Assembly: GCA_030603745.1 (NCBI GenBank)
Contig: JAUVXE010000001.1
Location: forward strand, 62,001-126,000
Length of the DNA: 64,000 nt
Direction of reading: 5' to 3'
Source: Coriobacteriia bacterium
GTDB taxonomy: Bacteria; Actinomycetota; Coriobacteriia; Anaerosomatales; SLCP01
Shown here piece by piece: positions 16,392 through 24,582 of this stretch; position 1 is the first letter of the stretch; each line of letters starts with the position of its first letter. Both the position numbers and the translations under genes were made by a program. The notes under the pieces were generated by a model that worked only from the letters and a program-made list of their open reading frames with translations, was not told the origin of the DNA and did not search any database.

Positions 16392-17744
16392 ATGTTCCAG
16401 AACCTGACCGAGCGGCTGCAGGCCGTCTTCTCGAACCTGACCGGCAAAGGACGGCTCTCCGACGCCGACGTCGACGCCGCCATGCGCGAGATCCGTATGG
16501 CGCTGCTCGAGGCGGACGTCAACTTCAAGGTCGTGAAGGAGTTCGTCGCGCGGGTACGCGAGCGGGCGGTGGGCGCGGAGGTCCATAGCAGCCTCACGCC
16601 CGGCCAGGCCGTCATCCGCATCGTCGACGAGGAGCTCACCGCGCTCCTCGGCGGGACCGACGCCCGTCTCGTGTTCAGCGGCAGGATCCCCGGCGTCGTC
16701 ATGCTCGTGGGCCTGCAGGGCTCCGGTAAGACCACTGCCAGCGCCAAGCTCGCGAACCTGCTCCGCAAGCAGGGGAAGCGCCCGATGCTCGTCGCGTGCG
16801 ACGTCTACCGGCCCGCGGCGATCGACCAGCTCGAGGCCCTCGGCCGGGAGCTCGACATCCCGGTCCATCGTGGCGAGGGGACCGACGCGGTCGCCATCGC
16901 CAAAGCGGGCGTACGGGCCGCCATCGACTCGCTTCGCGACGTGGTCGTCATCGACACCGCCGGCCGGCTCCACGTCGACGAGGAGATGATGGACGAGGTC
17001 GCCCGGATCAAGGAGGCGGTCCGCCCCGACCAGGTACTCATGGTGATCGACGCCATGACAGGACAGGACGCGGTCAACGCCGCGACCGCGTTCGCCGAGC
17101 GGGTGGACTTCGACGCGGTGATCGTCACCAAGCTCGACGGGGACGCGCGCGGAGGCGCTGCCCTCTCGGTGAAGAGCGTGACCGGCAAGCCGATCATGTA
17201 CGCGGGCGTCGGCGAGAAGCTCGACGCGCTCGAGCAGTTCCACCCCGACCGCATGGCGCGCCGCATCCTCGGCATGGGCGACATGATGACCCTCATCGAG
17301 AAGGCGGTCGAGACGGCCGACGCCGAGGCGGCGGCAGAGATGGAGGAGCGCGTCCGGACGGCGACCTTCACCTTCGACGACTTCCTCCAGCAGCTGCAGC
17401 AGGTCAAGAAGATGGGCGGCCTCGGGAGTATGCTCAAGATGATGCCCGGCGCAGGGCAGATGAAGGGGCTCGACACCGAAGACGTCGACGAGCGTCAGCT
17501 CGACCGGGTCGCGGCCATCATCCAGTCGATGACCGCCGAGGAACGAGCGAACCCGCGGCTGCTCAACGGCTCGAGACGTGAGCGGATCGCGCGGGGGGCG
17601 GGCGTCACGGTATTCGACGTCAACCAGGTCATCAAGCAGTTCGAGCAGGCCCGCAAGCTCATGAAGCAGTTCTCCAAAGGGGGAGGGAAGGGTCGCCGCA
17701 AGGGCAGGTTCGGACTTCCCGGCGGCATGCAGTCGCCCTTCTGA
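16392..17744 (+). CDS. ffh: Signal recognition particle protein Ffh
   Basis: Ffh (SRP54) binds 4.5S RNA and nascent signal sequences and delivers ribosomes to FtsY. The 450-residue protein has the N domain, the G domain with GLQGSGKTT, DTAGRLHVDEEMM and TKLDGDARGGAAL, and a methionine-rich M domain. The M domain includes KKMGGLGSMLKMMPGAG and the RNA-binding SRRERIARGAG, and ends in a basic Gly/Lys tail. It starts at ATG 16392. The 49-base gap from lepB has no confident promoter. The SRP RNA gene is not in the window. Confidence 0.97.
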   Translation: MFQNLTERLQAVFSNLTGKGRLSDADVDAAMREIRMALLEADVNFKVVKEFVARVRERAVGAEVHSSLTPGQAVIRIVDEELTALLGGTDARLVFSGRIPGVVMLVGLQGSGKTTASAKLANLLRKQGKRPMLVACDVYRPAAIDQLEALGRELDIPVHRGEGTDAVAIAKAGVRAAIDSLRDVVVIDTAGRLHVDEEMMDEVARIKEAVRPDQVLMVIDAMTGQDAVNAATAFAERVDFDAVIVTKLDGDARGGAALSVKSVTGKPIMYAGVGEKLDALEQFHPDRMARRILGMGDMMTLIEKAVETADAEAAAEMEERVRTATFTFDDFLQQLQQVKKMGGLGSMLKMMPGAGQMKGLDTEDVDERQLDRVAAIIQSMTAEERANPRLLNGSRRERIARGAGVTVFDVNQVIKQFEQARKLMKQFSKGGGKGRRKGRFGLPGGMQSPF

Positions 17745-17796
17745 GCCGCACGTCCCGGGCCGACCGCGCCGGACCGCTCGACCCCTGGTCGGGCTT

Positions 17797-17864
17797 TTGA
17801 CCCGCCCGAGGGTATGACGTATCATGAGCAATCGTTTTGCGTGTACGTGGCCGGTCCCGGCCAC
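17797..17864 (+). promoter_or_regulatory. rpsP promoter and leader hairpin
   Basis: TTGACC (17797-17802), a 17-base spacer and TATCAT (17820-17825) form one of the best sigma-A-type promoters in the window, in the 140-base gap after ffh. In the leader, GTGGCCG (17847-17853) and CGGCCAC (17858-17864) form a 7 bp hairpin with a four-base loop, ending seven bases before the ribosome site of rpsP. Confidence 0.8.
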
Positions 17865-17884
17865 CTTAGTCGGAGGTGAACCCG

Positions 17885-18277
17885 TTGGCAGTCAAGATCC
17901 GTCTGGCGCGTGCCGGTGCGAAGAAGGCCCCCTTCTACCGCATCGTCGCCGCTGATTCGCGCTCCCCGCGCGACGGCCGTTTCATCGAGATCCTCGGCCG
18001 GTACAACCCGCGCACCGAGCCGAGCACCATCGAGCTCGATGTCGAGCGCGCCGATGCGTGGCTCGAGAAGGGCGCGCAGATGACCGAGACCGTCGCGAAG
18101 CTCTACGCTGCGGCCAAGAACCCCGAGGCTGCCGCTCCGGAGAAGGCCCCCAAGCTCTCCAAGAAGGCCAAGGCGAAGGCCGAGGCTGAGGCTGAGGCCG
18201 CCGCGTCGGCGACCGAGGAGGCCGAGGAGGCTCCCGCCGAGGAGCCGGCCGAGGCAGAGTCCGCCGAAGCAGAGTAA
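17885..18277 (+). CDS. rpsP: Small ribosomal subunit protein bS16 with long acidic tail
   Basis: bS16 helps nucleate 30S assembly. The first 80 residues are canonical ([20 protein letters not shown], then [12 protein letters not shown]). They are followed by about 50 extra residues of Lys/Ala then Ala/Glu repeats, giving 130 residues against a usual 80-90; such tails occur in actinobacteria. The start is a TTG at 17885: it reads Met-Ala-Val-Lys-Ile-Arg as in other bS16 proteins and lies five bases after GGAGGTGA. A GTG at 17876 falls within that site and is unlikely. It heads the rpsP-khpA-rimM-trmD-lepB unit. Confidence 0.95.
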   Translation: MAVKIRLARAGAKKAPFYRIVAADSRSPRDGRFIEILGRYNPRTEPSTIELDVERADAWLEKGAQMTETVAKLYAAAKNPEAAAPEKAPKLSKKAKAKAEAEAEAAASATEEAEEAPAEEPAEAESAEAE

Positions 18278-18292
18278 CGGAGCGCTGAGCCT

Positions 18293-18541
18293 ATGTCCCG
18301 CACCGCCGATCCCGAATCCCTCGTCCGCTATCTGGCGACGTCCCTCGTGGACGAGCCCGGCTCGGTCGAGGTCGTCAAGAAAGTCTCCGGTGACACGGTG
18401 ACCTTCGAGATCTCACTCCACCCGGACGACGTCGGCAAGGTCATCGGCCGTCAGGGACGCGTCATCAAGGCCATCCGCACCGTGGTCCGCGCCGCCGCGA
18501 GCGTCAACGGCGAGCACGTGGACGTGGAGGTCCTGGGGTAG
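18293..18541 (+). CDS. khpA: KH-domain RNA-binding protein KhpA
   Basis: KhpA is an 82-residue single type II KH domain protein. In Gram-positive bacteria it pairs with KhpB/Jag and affects cell elongation, sRNA binding and translation. The RNA-binding GxxG loop is clear in GKVIGRQGRVIKAIR, flanked by the expected beta strands (VTFEISLHPDDV and HVDVEVLG). The position between rpsP and rimM is the standard one for this gene. Jag is not in the window. Confidence 0.93.
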   Translation: MSRTADPESLVRYLATSLVDEPGSVEVVKKVSGDTVTFEISLHPDDVGKVIGRQGRVIKAIRTVVRAAASVNGEHVDVEVLG

Positions 18542-18547
18542 GCGATC

Positions 18548-19075
18548 ATGGATGATGCGCCCTTCGTCCCGGTGGGGCGGGTCGTCAAAGTGCATGGCGT
18601 GAAAGGGGAGGTCTCGGTGGCGATGGCCGCCGGGCCTCCCTTCTCGCTACCTGAAGGTATCCCGCTGTGGGTCGTGCCCCCCGCCGGCAAGCCGGTCCCG
18701 CGTGTGGTCGAGCGGGTCAGGCAGGGCCCCAAGGGACCGCTCGTCAAGCTCGCCGGCATCGATGACCGTCACGGTGCCGAGGACCTGAGGGACCGCACGC
18801 TCGTCGCCCGCCCCTCCGACCTGCCTGCGGACTACCCGGACGAGCCCGCCGACGAGACCGGGATGGCCGTCTACGACGCAGACCGAGGGTTCCTCGGCGA
18901 GGTCGTCGACACCATCGTCACGGGCGCGAACGATGTCTGGGTGATCGACGGCGGGCCCTTCGGCGAGGTGCTCGTGCCCGTCATCGACGATGTGGTCGTA
19001 GAGATCGACGAGGAGCGCGGACGGATCGACGTCACGCTGCTCCCCGGCCTGATCGAAGAGGAGCCCCGCGGATGA
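18548..19075 (+). CDS. rimM: 16S rRNA processing factor RimM
   Basis: RimM binds uS19 and assists maturation of the 30S head. The 175-residue protein has the N-terminal RimM domain beginning VGRVVKVHGVKGEV and a C-terminal PRC barrel (GMAVYDADRGFLGEVVD through EVLVPVIDDVVVEID). The ATG at 18548 follows khpA by six bases. Its stop overlaps trmD by four bases, matching the conserved rpsP-rimM-trmD-rplS order. Confidence 0.96.
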   Translation: MDDAPFVPVGRVVKVHGVKGEVSVAMAAGPPFSLPEGIPLWVVPPAGKPVPRVVERVRQGPKGPLVKLAGIDDRHGAEDLRDRTLVARPSDLPADYPDEPADETGMAVYDADRGFLGEVVDTIVTGANDVWVIDGGPFGEVLVPVIDDVVVEIDEERGRIDVTLLPGLIEEEPRG

Positions 19076-19812
19076 TCATCGACATCGTCACGATCTTCCC
19101 CGAGATGTTCGACGGCCCGATGTCGACCTCGATGGTCGGCCTCGCACGCGAGAAGGGCCTGCTCGACCTGCGGCTTCACGACCCGCGCGACCACACCGAG
19201 GACCGGCACCGTTCGACCGACGACTACCCCTACGGCGGCGGCCCGGGCATGGTCATGAAGCCCGAGCCGGTCATCCGCGCCGTGCGTGCCGTGCGCGCGT
19301 CCGATGCCGCCCCGGCCACCGTGGTCTTCCTGACGCCGGGTGGCGAGCCGTTCACCCAGCGCATGGCCGAGGAGTTCTCGCGGCTCCCGCGCCTCGCCCT
19401 GGTCTGCGGTCGCTACGAGGGGTTCGACGAGCGATCGCTCGCGCACGCCGACCGCGAGGTGTCGATCGGTGACTTCGTGCTGACCGGCGGAGAGCTCGCC
19501 GCCATGGTCGTGACCGACGCGGTCATCCGGCTGGTCCCGGGGGTCCTCGGCCACGAGGGGTCGGCGCTCGACGAGTCGTTCGCCGACTCGTTGCTCGAGT
19601 ATCCTCAGTACACGCGCCCGGCCGAGTTCGAGGGTGCGCGCGTCCCCGACGTGCTCCTCAGTGGAGACCACGCGAAGATCGCCGCATACCGGCGTCGACA
19701 GGCTATCATCAAGACCGCACGCGTCCGCCCGGACCTGCTCGCCGGCGCGGACCTGACCGACGAAGAGCGCACCCTGGTCGCGCGGGTGCTCGAAGGGAGC
19801 GAGGACCGGTGA
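19072..19812 (+). CDS. trmD: tRNA (guanine37-N1)-methyltransferase TrmD
   Basis: TrmD methylates G37 next to the anticodon to prevent +1 frameshifting. The 246-residue SPOUT-fold enzyme has DIVTIFPEMF at the start and the trefoil-knot SAM site LVCGRYEGFDER followed by SIGDFVLTGGELAAMV. The PYGGGPGMVMKPEP loop, with its substrate-binding and catalytic Asp region, is also present. It starts at the ATG overlapping rimM, and its stop overlaps the second signal peptidase gene (GTGA). Confidence 0.97.
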   Translation: MIIDIVTIFPEMFDGPMSTSMVGLAREKGLLDLRLHDPRDHTEDRHRSTDDYPYGGGPGMVMKPEPVIRAVRAVRASDAAPATVVFLTPGGEPFTQRMAEEFSRLPRLALVCGRYEGFDERSLAHADREVSIGDFVLTGGELAAMVVTDAVIRLVPGVLGHEGSALDESFADSLLEYPQYTRPAEFEGARVPDVLLSGDHAKIAAYRRRQAIIKTARVRPDLLAGADLTDEERTLVARVLEGSEDR

Positions 19813-20399
19813 CCGACCCCAGCACGCCGGAGGCGGCGATCGAGACCGAGGGCCGACGGGAGCACGCGAGCCCGAGTTTCGGCCGCTGGCTGATCGAGAC
19901 CGTGCTCATGATCGCGATCGCCTTCCTGCTCGCCCAGGGCGTGAAGACGTTCGTGCTGCAGCCCTTCGTGATCCCGACCGGTTCCATGGAGCCGACCATC
20001 ATGGCGGGTGACCGCGTCCTGGCCGAGAAGGTGTCGCTGCGCTTCCGTCCCGTCCGGGCAGGGGAGATCGTCGTCTTCGACGATCCCACCGGACGCCATC
20101 CGCAGCTGATCAAGCGGGTGATCGCCGTCGGCGGCCAGACGGTCGACATCGTCGACGGGACGGTCATCATCGACGGGGCGCTGCTCGACGAGCCCTATGT
20201 CCACGGCTCGCAGACCGAGCCCGGCACCGTCCCGATGCCGGTCACGCTTGCGCCGGACGAGGTCTGGCTGATGGGCGACAACCGTCCCAACTCCGGAGAC
20301 AGCCGGTTCATGGGCGCCATCCCCGAGTCGATGGTCCGTGGACGCGCCTTCTCGATCTACTGGCCGATCGACCGGATATCCTCGCTCTCGGCACCCTGA
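19809..20399 (+). CDS. lepB: Signal peptidase I, canonical form (second of two)
   Basis: A 196-residue type I signal peptidase. It has a cytoplasmic N-terminal segment, a single membrane helix at about residues 29-46 and the catalytic PTGSMEPTI (Ser59). The lysine is in LIKRVIAVGGQ (Lys102), and box E is MGDNRPNSGDSR. It matches the usual Gram-positive SipS-type sequence more closely than the copy at 15803. The GTG start overlaps the trmD stop. A lepB between trmD or rplS and rnhB is common in actinobacteria, so this is likely the ancestral copy. Confidence 0.95.
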   Translation: MTDPSTPEAAIETEGRREHASPSFGRWLIETVLMIAIAFLLAQGVKTFVLQPFVIPTGSMEPTIMAGDRVLAEKVSLRFRPVRAGEIVVFDDPTGRHPQLIKRVIAVGGQTVDIVDGTVIIDGALLDEPYVHGSQTEPGTVPMPVTLAPDEVWLMGDNRPNSGDSRFMGAIPESMVRGRAFSIYWPIDRISSLSAP

Positions 20400-20418
20400 T
20401 CCGCCGAGGAACCCGGCG

Positions 20419-20448
20419 TTGCATCCCCACCTGCCGCTCGGCTATACT
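20419..20448 (+). promoter_or_regulatory. rplS promoter
   Basis: TTGCAT (20419-20424), an 18-base spacer and TATACT (20443-20448) lie in the 103-base gap between lepB and rplS. This gives the ribosomal protein gene its own start point, with a leader of about 48 bases. Confidence 0.75.
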
Positions 20449-20502
20449 ACCGGCTTGCGCCTGGTGCGCCCCTGACCGTATGAGGACGACCGAGGATACT
20501 CA

Positions 20503-20850
20503 ATGAACACCATCATCCGTGCCATCGAACAGCAGCAGATCCGCGAAGACCTGCCCGACTTCCAGGTCGGTGACACCGTCAAGGTCCACTACCGCGTCGT
20601 CGAGGGCAGCCGCGAGCGCGTCCAGGTCTTCCAGGGCGTCGTCATCAGCCGCCACGGGTCGAGCAACCGCGAGACGTTCGCCGTCCGCAAGATCTCGTTC
20701 GGCGTGGGCGTCGAGCGCAAGTTCCCCGTGCACTCGCCCAAGATCGTGCAGATCGAGATCGTCAGCCGCGGCAAGGTCCGCCGCTCCAAGCTCTACTTCC
20801 TGCGCGACAAGGTCGGAAAGGCCGCCCGCCTCAAGGAGAAGTCCTACTAG
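20503..20850 (+). CDS. rplS: Large ribosomal subunit protein bL19
   Basis: bL19 lies at the 30S-50S interface. The 115-residue protein has the family landmarks [30 protein letters not shown] and [15 protein letters not shown], and the C-terminal [20 protein letters not shown]. The ATG at 20503 follows GAGG by seven bases. It is transcribed from its own promoter and followed by a terminator hairpin at 20878-20903, so it is probably largely monocistronic. Confidence 0.98.
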   Translation: MNTIIRAIEQQQIREDLPDFQVGDTVKVHYRVVEGSRERVQVFQGVVISRHGSSNRETFAVRKISFGVGVERKFPVHSPKIVQIEIVSRGKVRRSKLYFLRDKVGKAARLKEKSY

Positions 20851-20877
20851 GCGCAGCCTGGGACTGACGTATGTACC

Positions 20878-20903
20878 GAAGACCCCGCAGGTGCGGGGTC
20901 TTC
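20878..20903 (+). terminator. Terminator hairpin after rplS
   Basis: GAAGACCCCGC (20878-20888) and GCGGGGTCTTC (20893-20903) form a perfect 11 bp stem with an AGGT loop, 28 bases after the rplS stop. The trailing sequence is only weakly T-rich. The symmetric AA/TT ends could serve either strand. Confidence 0.75.
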
Positions 20904-20919
20904 GTGCGTCCCGGGACGG

Positions 20920-20925
20920 TATACT
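20920..20925 (+). promoter_or_regulatory. Probable -10 box for rnhB
   Basis: A perfect TATACT hexamer lies 28 bases before the rnhB start and just after the rplS terminator, where a new promoter is expected. No good -35 match lies 16-18 bases upstream, since that region falls in the terminator stem, so confidence is moderate. Confidence 0.45.
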
Positions 20926-20953
20926 CGTCCGAGCCCCCTTCGAGAGGACCCTC

Positions 20954-21736
20954 GTGCCCGCCCCCCGTACCGTCGCCGAATGCACCCGGATGCTCGCCGA
21001 GGCCAGCGGACGCCCGCTCGCCCGCCTGATCTCCGAGCTCGCGTCAGACGAGCGGTCCGGCGTCAGGGACGCGGTCGCCCGTGCCCGCCGGCGCCTTGCC
21101 GCCGAGCGGGCCGAGACCCGTCGCCTTGACGCCCTCCACGCCCTCCAGAGGCGTCTGCATGCCGAGGGATGCGCCTGCGTCGCCGGCGTGGACGAGGTCG
21201 GTCGCGGCGCGCTGGCCGGCCCGGTCACGGCCGCCGCGGTCGTGCTCTCCACCGACGTCCGCATCCTCGGACTCGATGACTCCAAGCGGCTGCGCCGCGA
21301 GGTGCGTGAGCGCGTGGCCAGCGAGGTGTCGGACCTCGCCGTCGCCTGGGCGGTCGCCCACGTCCCGGCGCACATCATCGATGCCATCGGTATCGCGCCG
21401 GCGACCCGGCTCGCGATGTCACTGGCGCTCGAGCGGCTCCCCCTGCGGCCCGACCACGTGATGACCGACGGTCTCCCCGCCGGCCTGCCGTACCCGGAGA
21501 CGGCCGTGGTCGGTGGCGACGCGACGGTCGCCGCCATCGCCGCCGCGTCCGTCGTCGCCAAGGTCGCGCGCGACCGGCTCATGGAGGAACTCGCGCGCCA
21601 CTACGGACCCTGGAACCTCGAGGTCAACCGTGGTTACGGCACCCCTGAACATCTCGCGGCGCTCCGGATCTCCGGCGTCAGCCCGGTCCATCGTCGCTCC
21701 TTCGCCCCGTGCGGCGTCCAGCCGACGCTCTTCTGA
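20954..21736 (+). CDS. rnhB: Ribonuclease HII with N-terminal extension
   Basis: RNase HII removes ribonucleotides and RNA primers from DNA. The 260-residue protein has about 70 residues before the catalytic domain (TVAECTRMLAEAS onward), as in the Bacillus enzyme. The domain itself starts at VAGVDEVGRGALAGPV with the Asp-Glu pair, and continues with GLDDSKRLRR and the C-terminal aspartates in MTDGLP and VVGGDATVAAIAAAS. The GTG at 20954 has GAGAGG seven bases upstream and preserves the extension. Confidence 0.94.
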   Translation: MPAPRTVAECTRMLAEASGRPLARLISELASDERSGVRDAVARARRRLAAERAETRRLDALHALQRRLHAEGCACVAGVDEVGRGALAGPVTAAAVVLSTDVRILGLDDSKRLRREVRERVASEVSDLAVAWAVAHVPAHIIDAIGIAPATRLAMSLALERLPLRPDHVMTDGLPAGLPYPETAVVGGDATVAAIAAASVVAKVARDRLMEELARHYGPWNLEVNRGYGTPEHLAALRISGVSPVHRRSFAPCGVQPTLF

Positions 21737-21809
21737 CCAGGCGGGACAGGGAACGGTAAGGCCTGGGTAGCACCGGCATGTGACACTCCCTGTGGGGAAG
21801 GGAGGACCC

Positions 21810-22172
21810 ATGTCCGGATCAGGAGAGCTCGCACGCCGAGGCGAGGAAGCCGCGGCCGTCTACCTCGAGCGCATCGGGCACACCGTCGTCGAACGCAACT
21901 GGCGCTGTCCGTCAGGGGAGGCCGACGTGATCTCGCTCGACGGGGAGACGCTCGTCATCACCGAGGTCAAGACACGCCGTTCGAACGCCGCAGGCACCCC
22001 CGATGAGGCGGTGTCCCCGACCAAGCAGAAGCGCCTCGTCCGCGTCGCGCGACACTACGTGGCGAGCACCGGCCTCGATGACGCCGAGGTACGGTTCGAC
22101 GTCATCGCCATCCTCCCCATCGGGGAGGACCGGGCGATACTCCGTCATCATCGCGCCGCCTTCACGGCATGA
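21810..22172 (+). CDS. yraN: YraN/UPF0102 family endonuclease-like protein
   Basis: A 120-residue member of UPF0102, a small restriction-endonuclease-fold family usually encoded beside rnhB, comM and dprA. The nuclease-like core residues are visible: E in RGEEAAA, then GEADVISLDGETLVITEVKTR (the E/D-x-E-x-K pattern is seen in GEAD and EVK). A DNA-processing role is presumed. The ATG at 21810 follows AAGGGAGG closely. A GTG at 21780 lies before the ribosome site and is rejected. Its stop overlaps the comM start. Confidence 0.92.
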   Translation: MSGSGELARRGEEAAAVYLERIGHTVVERNWRCPSGEADVISLDGETLVITEVKTRRSNAAGTPDEAVSPTKQKRLVRVARHYVASTGLDDAEVRFDVIAILPIGEDRAILRHHRAAFTA

Positions 22173-23668
22173 CCTCCGATCGGGGGCAGGCGACCGTCGC
22201 GACCGCCACCCTCCACGGCACCGAGGCTGTCGGAGTGGAGGTACAGGTCGACGTGACGAACGGATTGCCGCTCTTCGCGATCGTCGGACTTGCCGATGCC
22301 GCAGTGATGGAGGCCCGCGAGCGGGTGCGCGCAGCGATCCGGTCGACCGGGTATCGGTTTCCGAACGCGCGCATCGTCGTGAACCTCGCGCCCGGGCCAC
22401 TGCGCAAGCATGGGACCGGGTTCGACCTGCCGATCGCGATCGGGATCCTGAGAGCGACCGGACAGCTCGATGGCGTGCCGGAGCCCCGCGCACGCGCGGT
22501 GGGCGAGCTTGCGCTCGACGGCACTGTCAGGTCGGTTCCTGGCATCCTCGCGCACGCGCTTGCCGCCCGGACCAACGCGGTTCCGCTTCTCGGCCCGGCT
22601 GACTCGCTCGACGCGGCGTCCGCGCTCCCCGGACTGGCCTACCTGCCGGTCCGCTCCCTCACGGACCTGCCCCGGGCCCGCGCGTCGTCCCCGGTGCAAC
22701 GCGAACGCCTGGTGTCGGCCGGGACCGGATCTCCGGACCTCGCCGACATCCGTGGTCTCGGGCTCGCCCGGCGGGCCCTCGAGATCGCCGCCGCGGGCTC
22801 TCACAATCTGCTCCTGATCGGTCCTCCAGGGGCCGGCAAGACCATGCTCGCCCGGCGGCTCGGCTCGATCATGCCACCCCTCGATGACGAGGAGCGCCTT
22901 AACGCCGCCGTGATCCACTCCGTGGCGGGGCTCGATGAGCGACACGTCCTCGCGGGCGTTCGACCCTTCAGGGCCCCTCACCACAGCGCGACCATCGCAG
23001 GGCTCGTGGGTGGCGGGGTCCCGCTGCGGCCCGGCGAGATCAGTCTCGCCCACGCAGGGGTCCTCTTCCTCGACGAACTGCCCGAGTTCGGCCCCGCGTG
23101 CCTCCAGGCCCTCCGCCAGCCGTTGGAGGACGGCCGCGTCGTGCTGGTACGTGCCGAGGGGAGGGTCCGGTTCCCCGCACGTTTCACGCTCATCGCTGCG
23201 GCGAATCCGTGTCCCTGCGGATACCGGGGGGACCCAGATCGGGGGTGCCGGTGCGGCGAGAGCACCGTGGCCCGATACCACGCCCGTGTCGGGGGACCGC
23301 TGATGGACCGCTTCGACCTCGTGGTGCACGTCGACCGTATGGATCCTGGTCACCTCCTGCACTACGAGGCGGGGGAGAGCAGCGCGACCGTGCGCGGCCG
23401 GGTGTGTGCCGCCCGCGAGCGTGCCGCGCGTGCGGGGCTCGCAACCCCGGCGGTGCTCACGGGCCAGGCGCTGCTCGACGCGTGCCGCCTGAACTCTGGA
23501 GCGCTCGAGGCGATCACCTTCCTCGGCAGGGCGCATCACCTGTCAGCACGCGGCGTGACCCGGCTGCTCAAAGTCGCCCGTACGGTCGCACACCTCGCGG
23601 GCGAGGACAGGGTGACCGAGAACCACCTGCACGAGGCGGCGATGTATCGGGGAGAGGGGTTCAGATGA
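22169..23668 (+). CDS. comM: ComM/YifB family AAA+ helicase (Mg chelatase-like)
   Basis: ComM is a hexameric AAA+ helicase that promotes branch migration during natural transformation. The 499-residue protein has the N-terminal Lon-substrate-like ChlI domain (about residues 1-170, with GLADAAVMEARERVRAAI) and Walker A GPPGAGKTM. Walker B is VLFLDELPEF, the zinc-like CPCGYRGDPDRGCRC follows, and the sensor 2 region is at the C-terminus. It overlaps yraN and dprA by four bases each. The comM-dprA pair makes DNA uptake or incoming single-strand processing plausible, though no uptake machinery is in the window. Confidence 0.95.
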   Translation: MTSDRGQATVATATLHGTEAVGVEVQVDVTNGLPLFAIVGLADAAVMEARERVRAAIRSTGYRFPNARIVVNLAPGPLRKHGTGFDLPIAIGILRATGQLDGVPEPRARAVGELALDGTVRSVPGILAHALAARTNAVPLLGPADSLDAASALPGLAYLPVRSLTDLPRARASSPVQRERLVSAGTGSPDLADIRGLGLARRALEIAAAGSHNLLLIGPPGAGKTMLARRLGSIMPPLDDEERLNAAVIHSVAGLDERHVLAGVRPFRAPHHSATIAGLVGGGVPLRPGEISLAHAGVLFLDELPEFGPACLQALRQPLEDGRVVLVRAEGRVRFPARFTLIAAANPCPCGYRGDPDRGCRCGESTVARYHARVGGPLMDRFDLVVHVDRMDPGHLLHYEAGESSATVRGRVCAARERAARAGLATPAVLTGQALLDACRLNSGALEAITFLGRAHHLSARGVTRLLKVARTVAHLAGEDRVTENHLHEAAMYRGEGFR

Positions 23669-24567
23669 GCGGCTCACCCACGAACGGCTGGGTGCTCAAG
23701 CAGGGGGAGGCGGGGTACCCATCAGTGCTCGAGGACCTGCCGGACCCGCCTCCGGCCCTCTACGGGTTCGGCGATCATGCGCTCCTGGGAGACGGCCTGG
23801 CGGTCATCGGGGCCCGACAGGCGACGCCTTATGGCTTGAGCTGCGCGCGCCGCTTCGCCCGGTGGACCGCGAACCGGGGGATCCCGGTCGTCTCGGGGGC
23901 GGCGATCGGCTGTGACCTCGAGGCGCACAGAGGGGCCTTGGATGCCGATGGGCCGACCGTCGCCGTCCTCGGGTGCGGGGCGGACGTGGACTACCCCCTG
24001 CGCGCGGCGACGGTCCTGGCCAGCATCCGGCGGTGCGGCGTCGTCGTCTCGGAGGCCCCGTGGGGCGGGCCGCCGACGCGGTGGACGTTCCCGCGTCGCA
24101 ACCGGCTGATCGCCGCGCTGTCGCGTGCGGTCCTCGTCGTCGAGGCCTCCCTCCCGAGCGGCACCTTCTCCACCGCCGACCATGCGCTCGACCTCGGCCG
24201 CGAGGTCCTCGCCGTGCCCGGCTCGATCTTCTCCCCGGAGTCCCGAGGACCCAACCGGCTCATACGCCAGGGCGCGACACCGATCACCGACGTCAGCGAC
24301 CTCGCCCATGAGCTCGGCGAGGCCTGGTCGGCAGGGCCCCGAACGCTTCCCGGAACGGAGGACCGGCTCCTCGCCTGCCTGACCGCCGATCCGCTACGCC
24401 CCGACGACGCGGCGCGCGTGCTGGGCACGGACATCGTCTCGCTCATCCGCGCTATCGCTGCACTCGAGGCCCGCGGATGGGTCACGCGGTATCCCGACGG
24501 ACGATACGGCATCAGCGTCGCGTACGCTCGGCTACAATCACAGCACCTGGACGCAGAGCACACCTAG
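23665..24567 (+). CDS. dprA: DNA processing protein DprA
   Basis: DprA loads RecA on incoming single-stranded DNA in transformation. The 300-residue protein has the Rossmann-like core: VIGARQATPYG, the VVSGAAIGCDLEAHRGAL loop (a variant of the usual SGxAxGID), VAVLGCGADVDYP and PRRNRLIAALS. A C-terminal winged helix covers about residues 225-300 (RLLACLTADPLRPDDAAR). The N-terminal SAM-like domain of some DprA proteins is missing. The start ATG overlaps comM. topA, which often follows dprA in Gram-positives, is absent. Confidence 0.94.
   Translation: MSGSPTNGWVLKQGEAGYPSVLEDLPDPPPALYGFGDHALLGDGLAVIGARQATPYGLSCARRFARWTANRGIPVVSGAAIGCDLEAHRGALDADGPTVAVLGCGADVDYPLRAATVLASIRRCGVVVSEAPWGGPPTRWTFPRRNRLIAALSRAVLVVEASLPSGTFSTADHALDLGREVLAVPGSIFSPESRGPNRLIRQGATPITDVSDLAHELGEAWSAGPRTLPGTEDRLLACLTADPLRPDDAARVLGTDIVSLIRAIAALEARGWVTRYPDGRYGISVAYARLQSQHLDAEHT
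24533..24538 (+). promoter_or_regulatory. Possible -10 box for trmFO inside the end of dprA
   Basis: TACAAT lies in CTCGGCTACAAT, closely matching the CTCGGCTATACT context of the rplS promoter. It is 45 bases before the trmFO GTG. There is no obvious -35 element. Confidence 0.35.
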
Positions 24568-24582
24568 AGAGTCGGAGGCACC

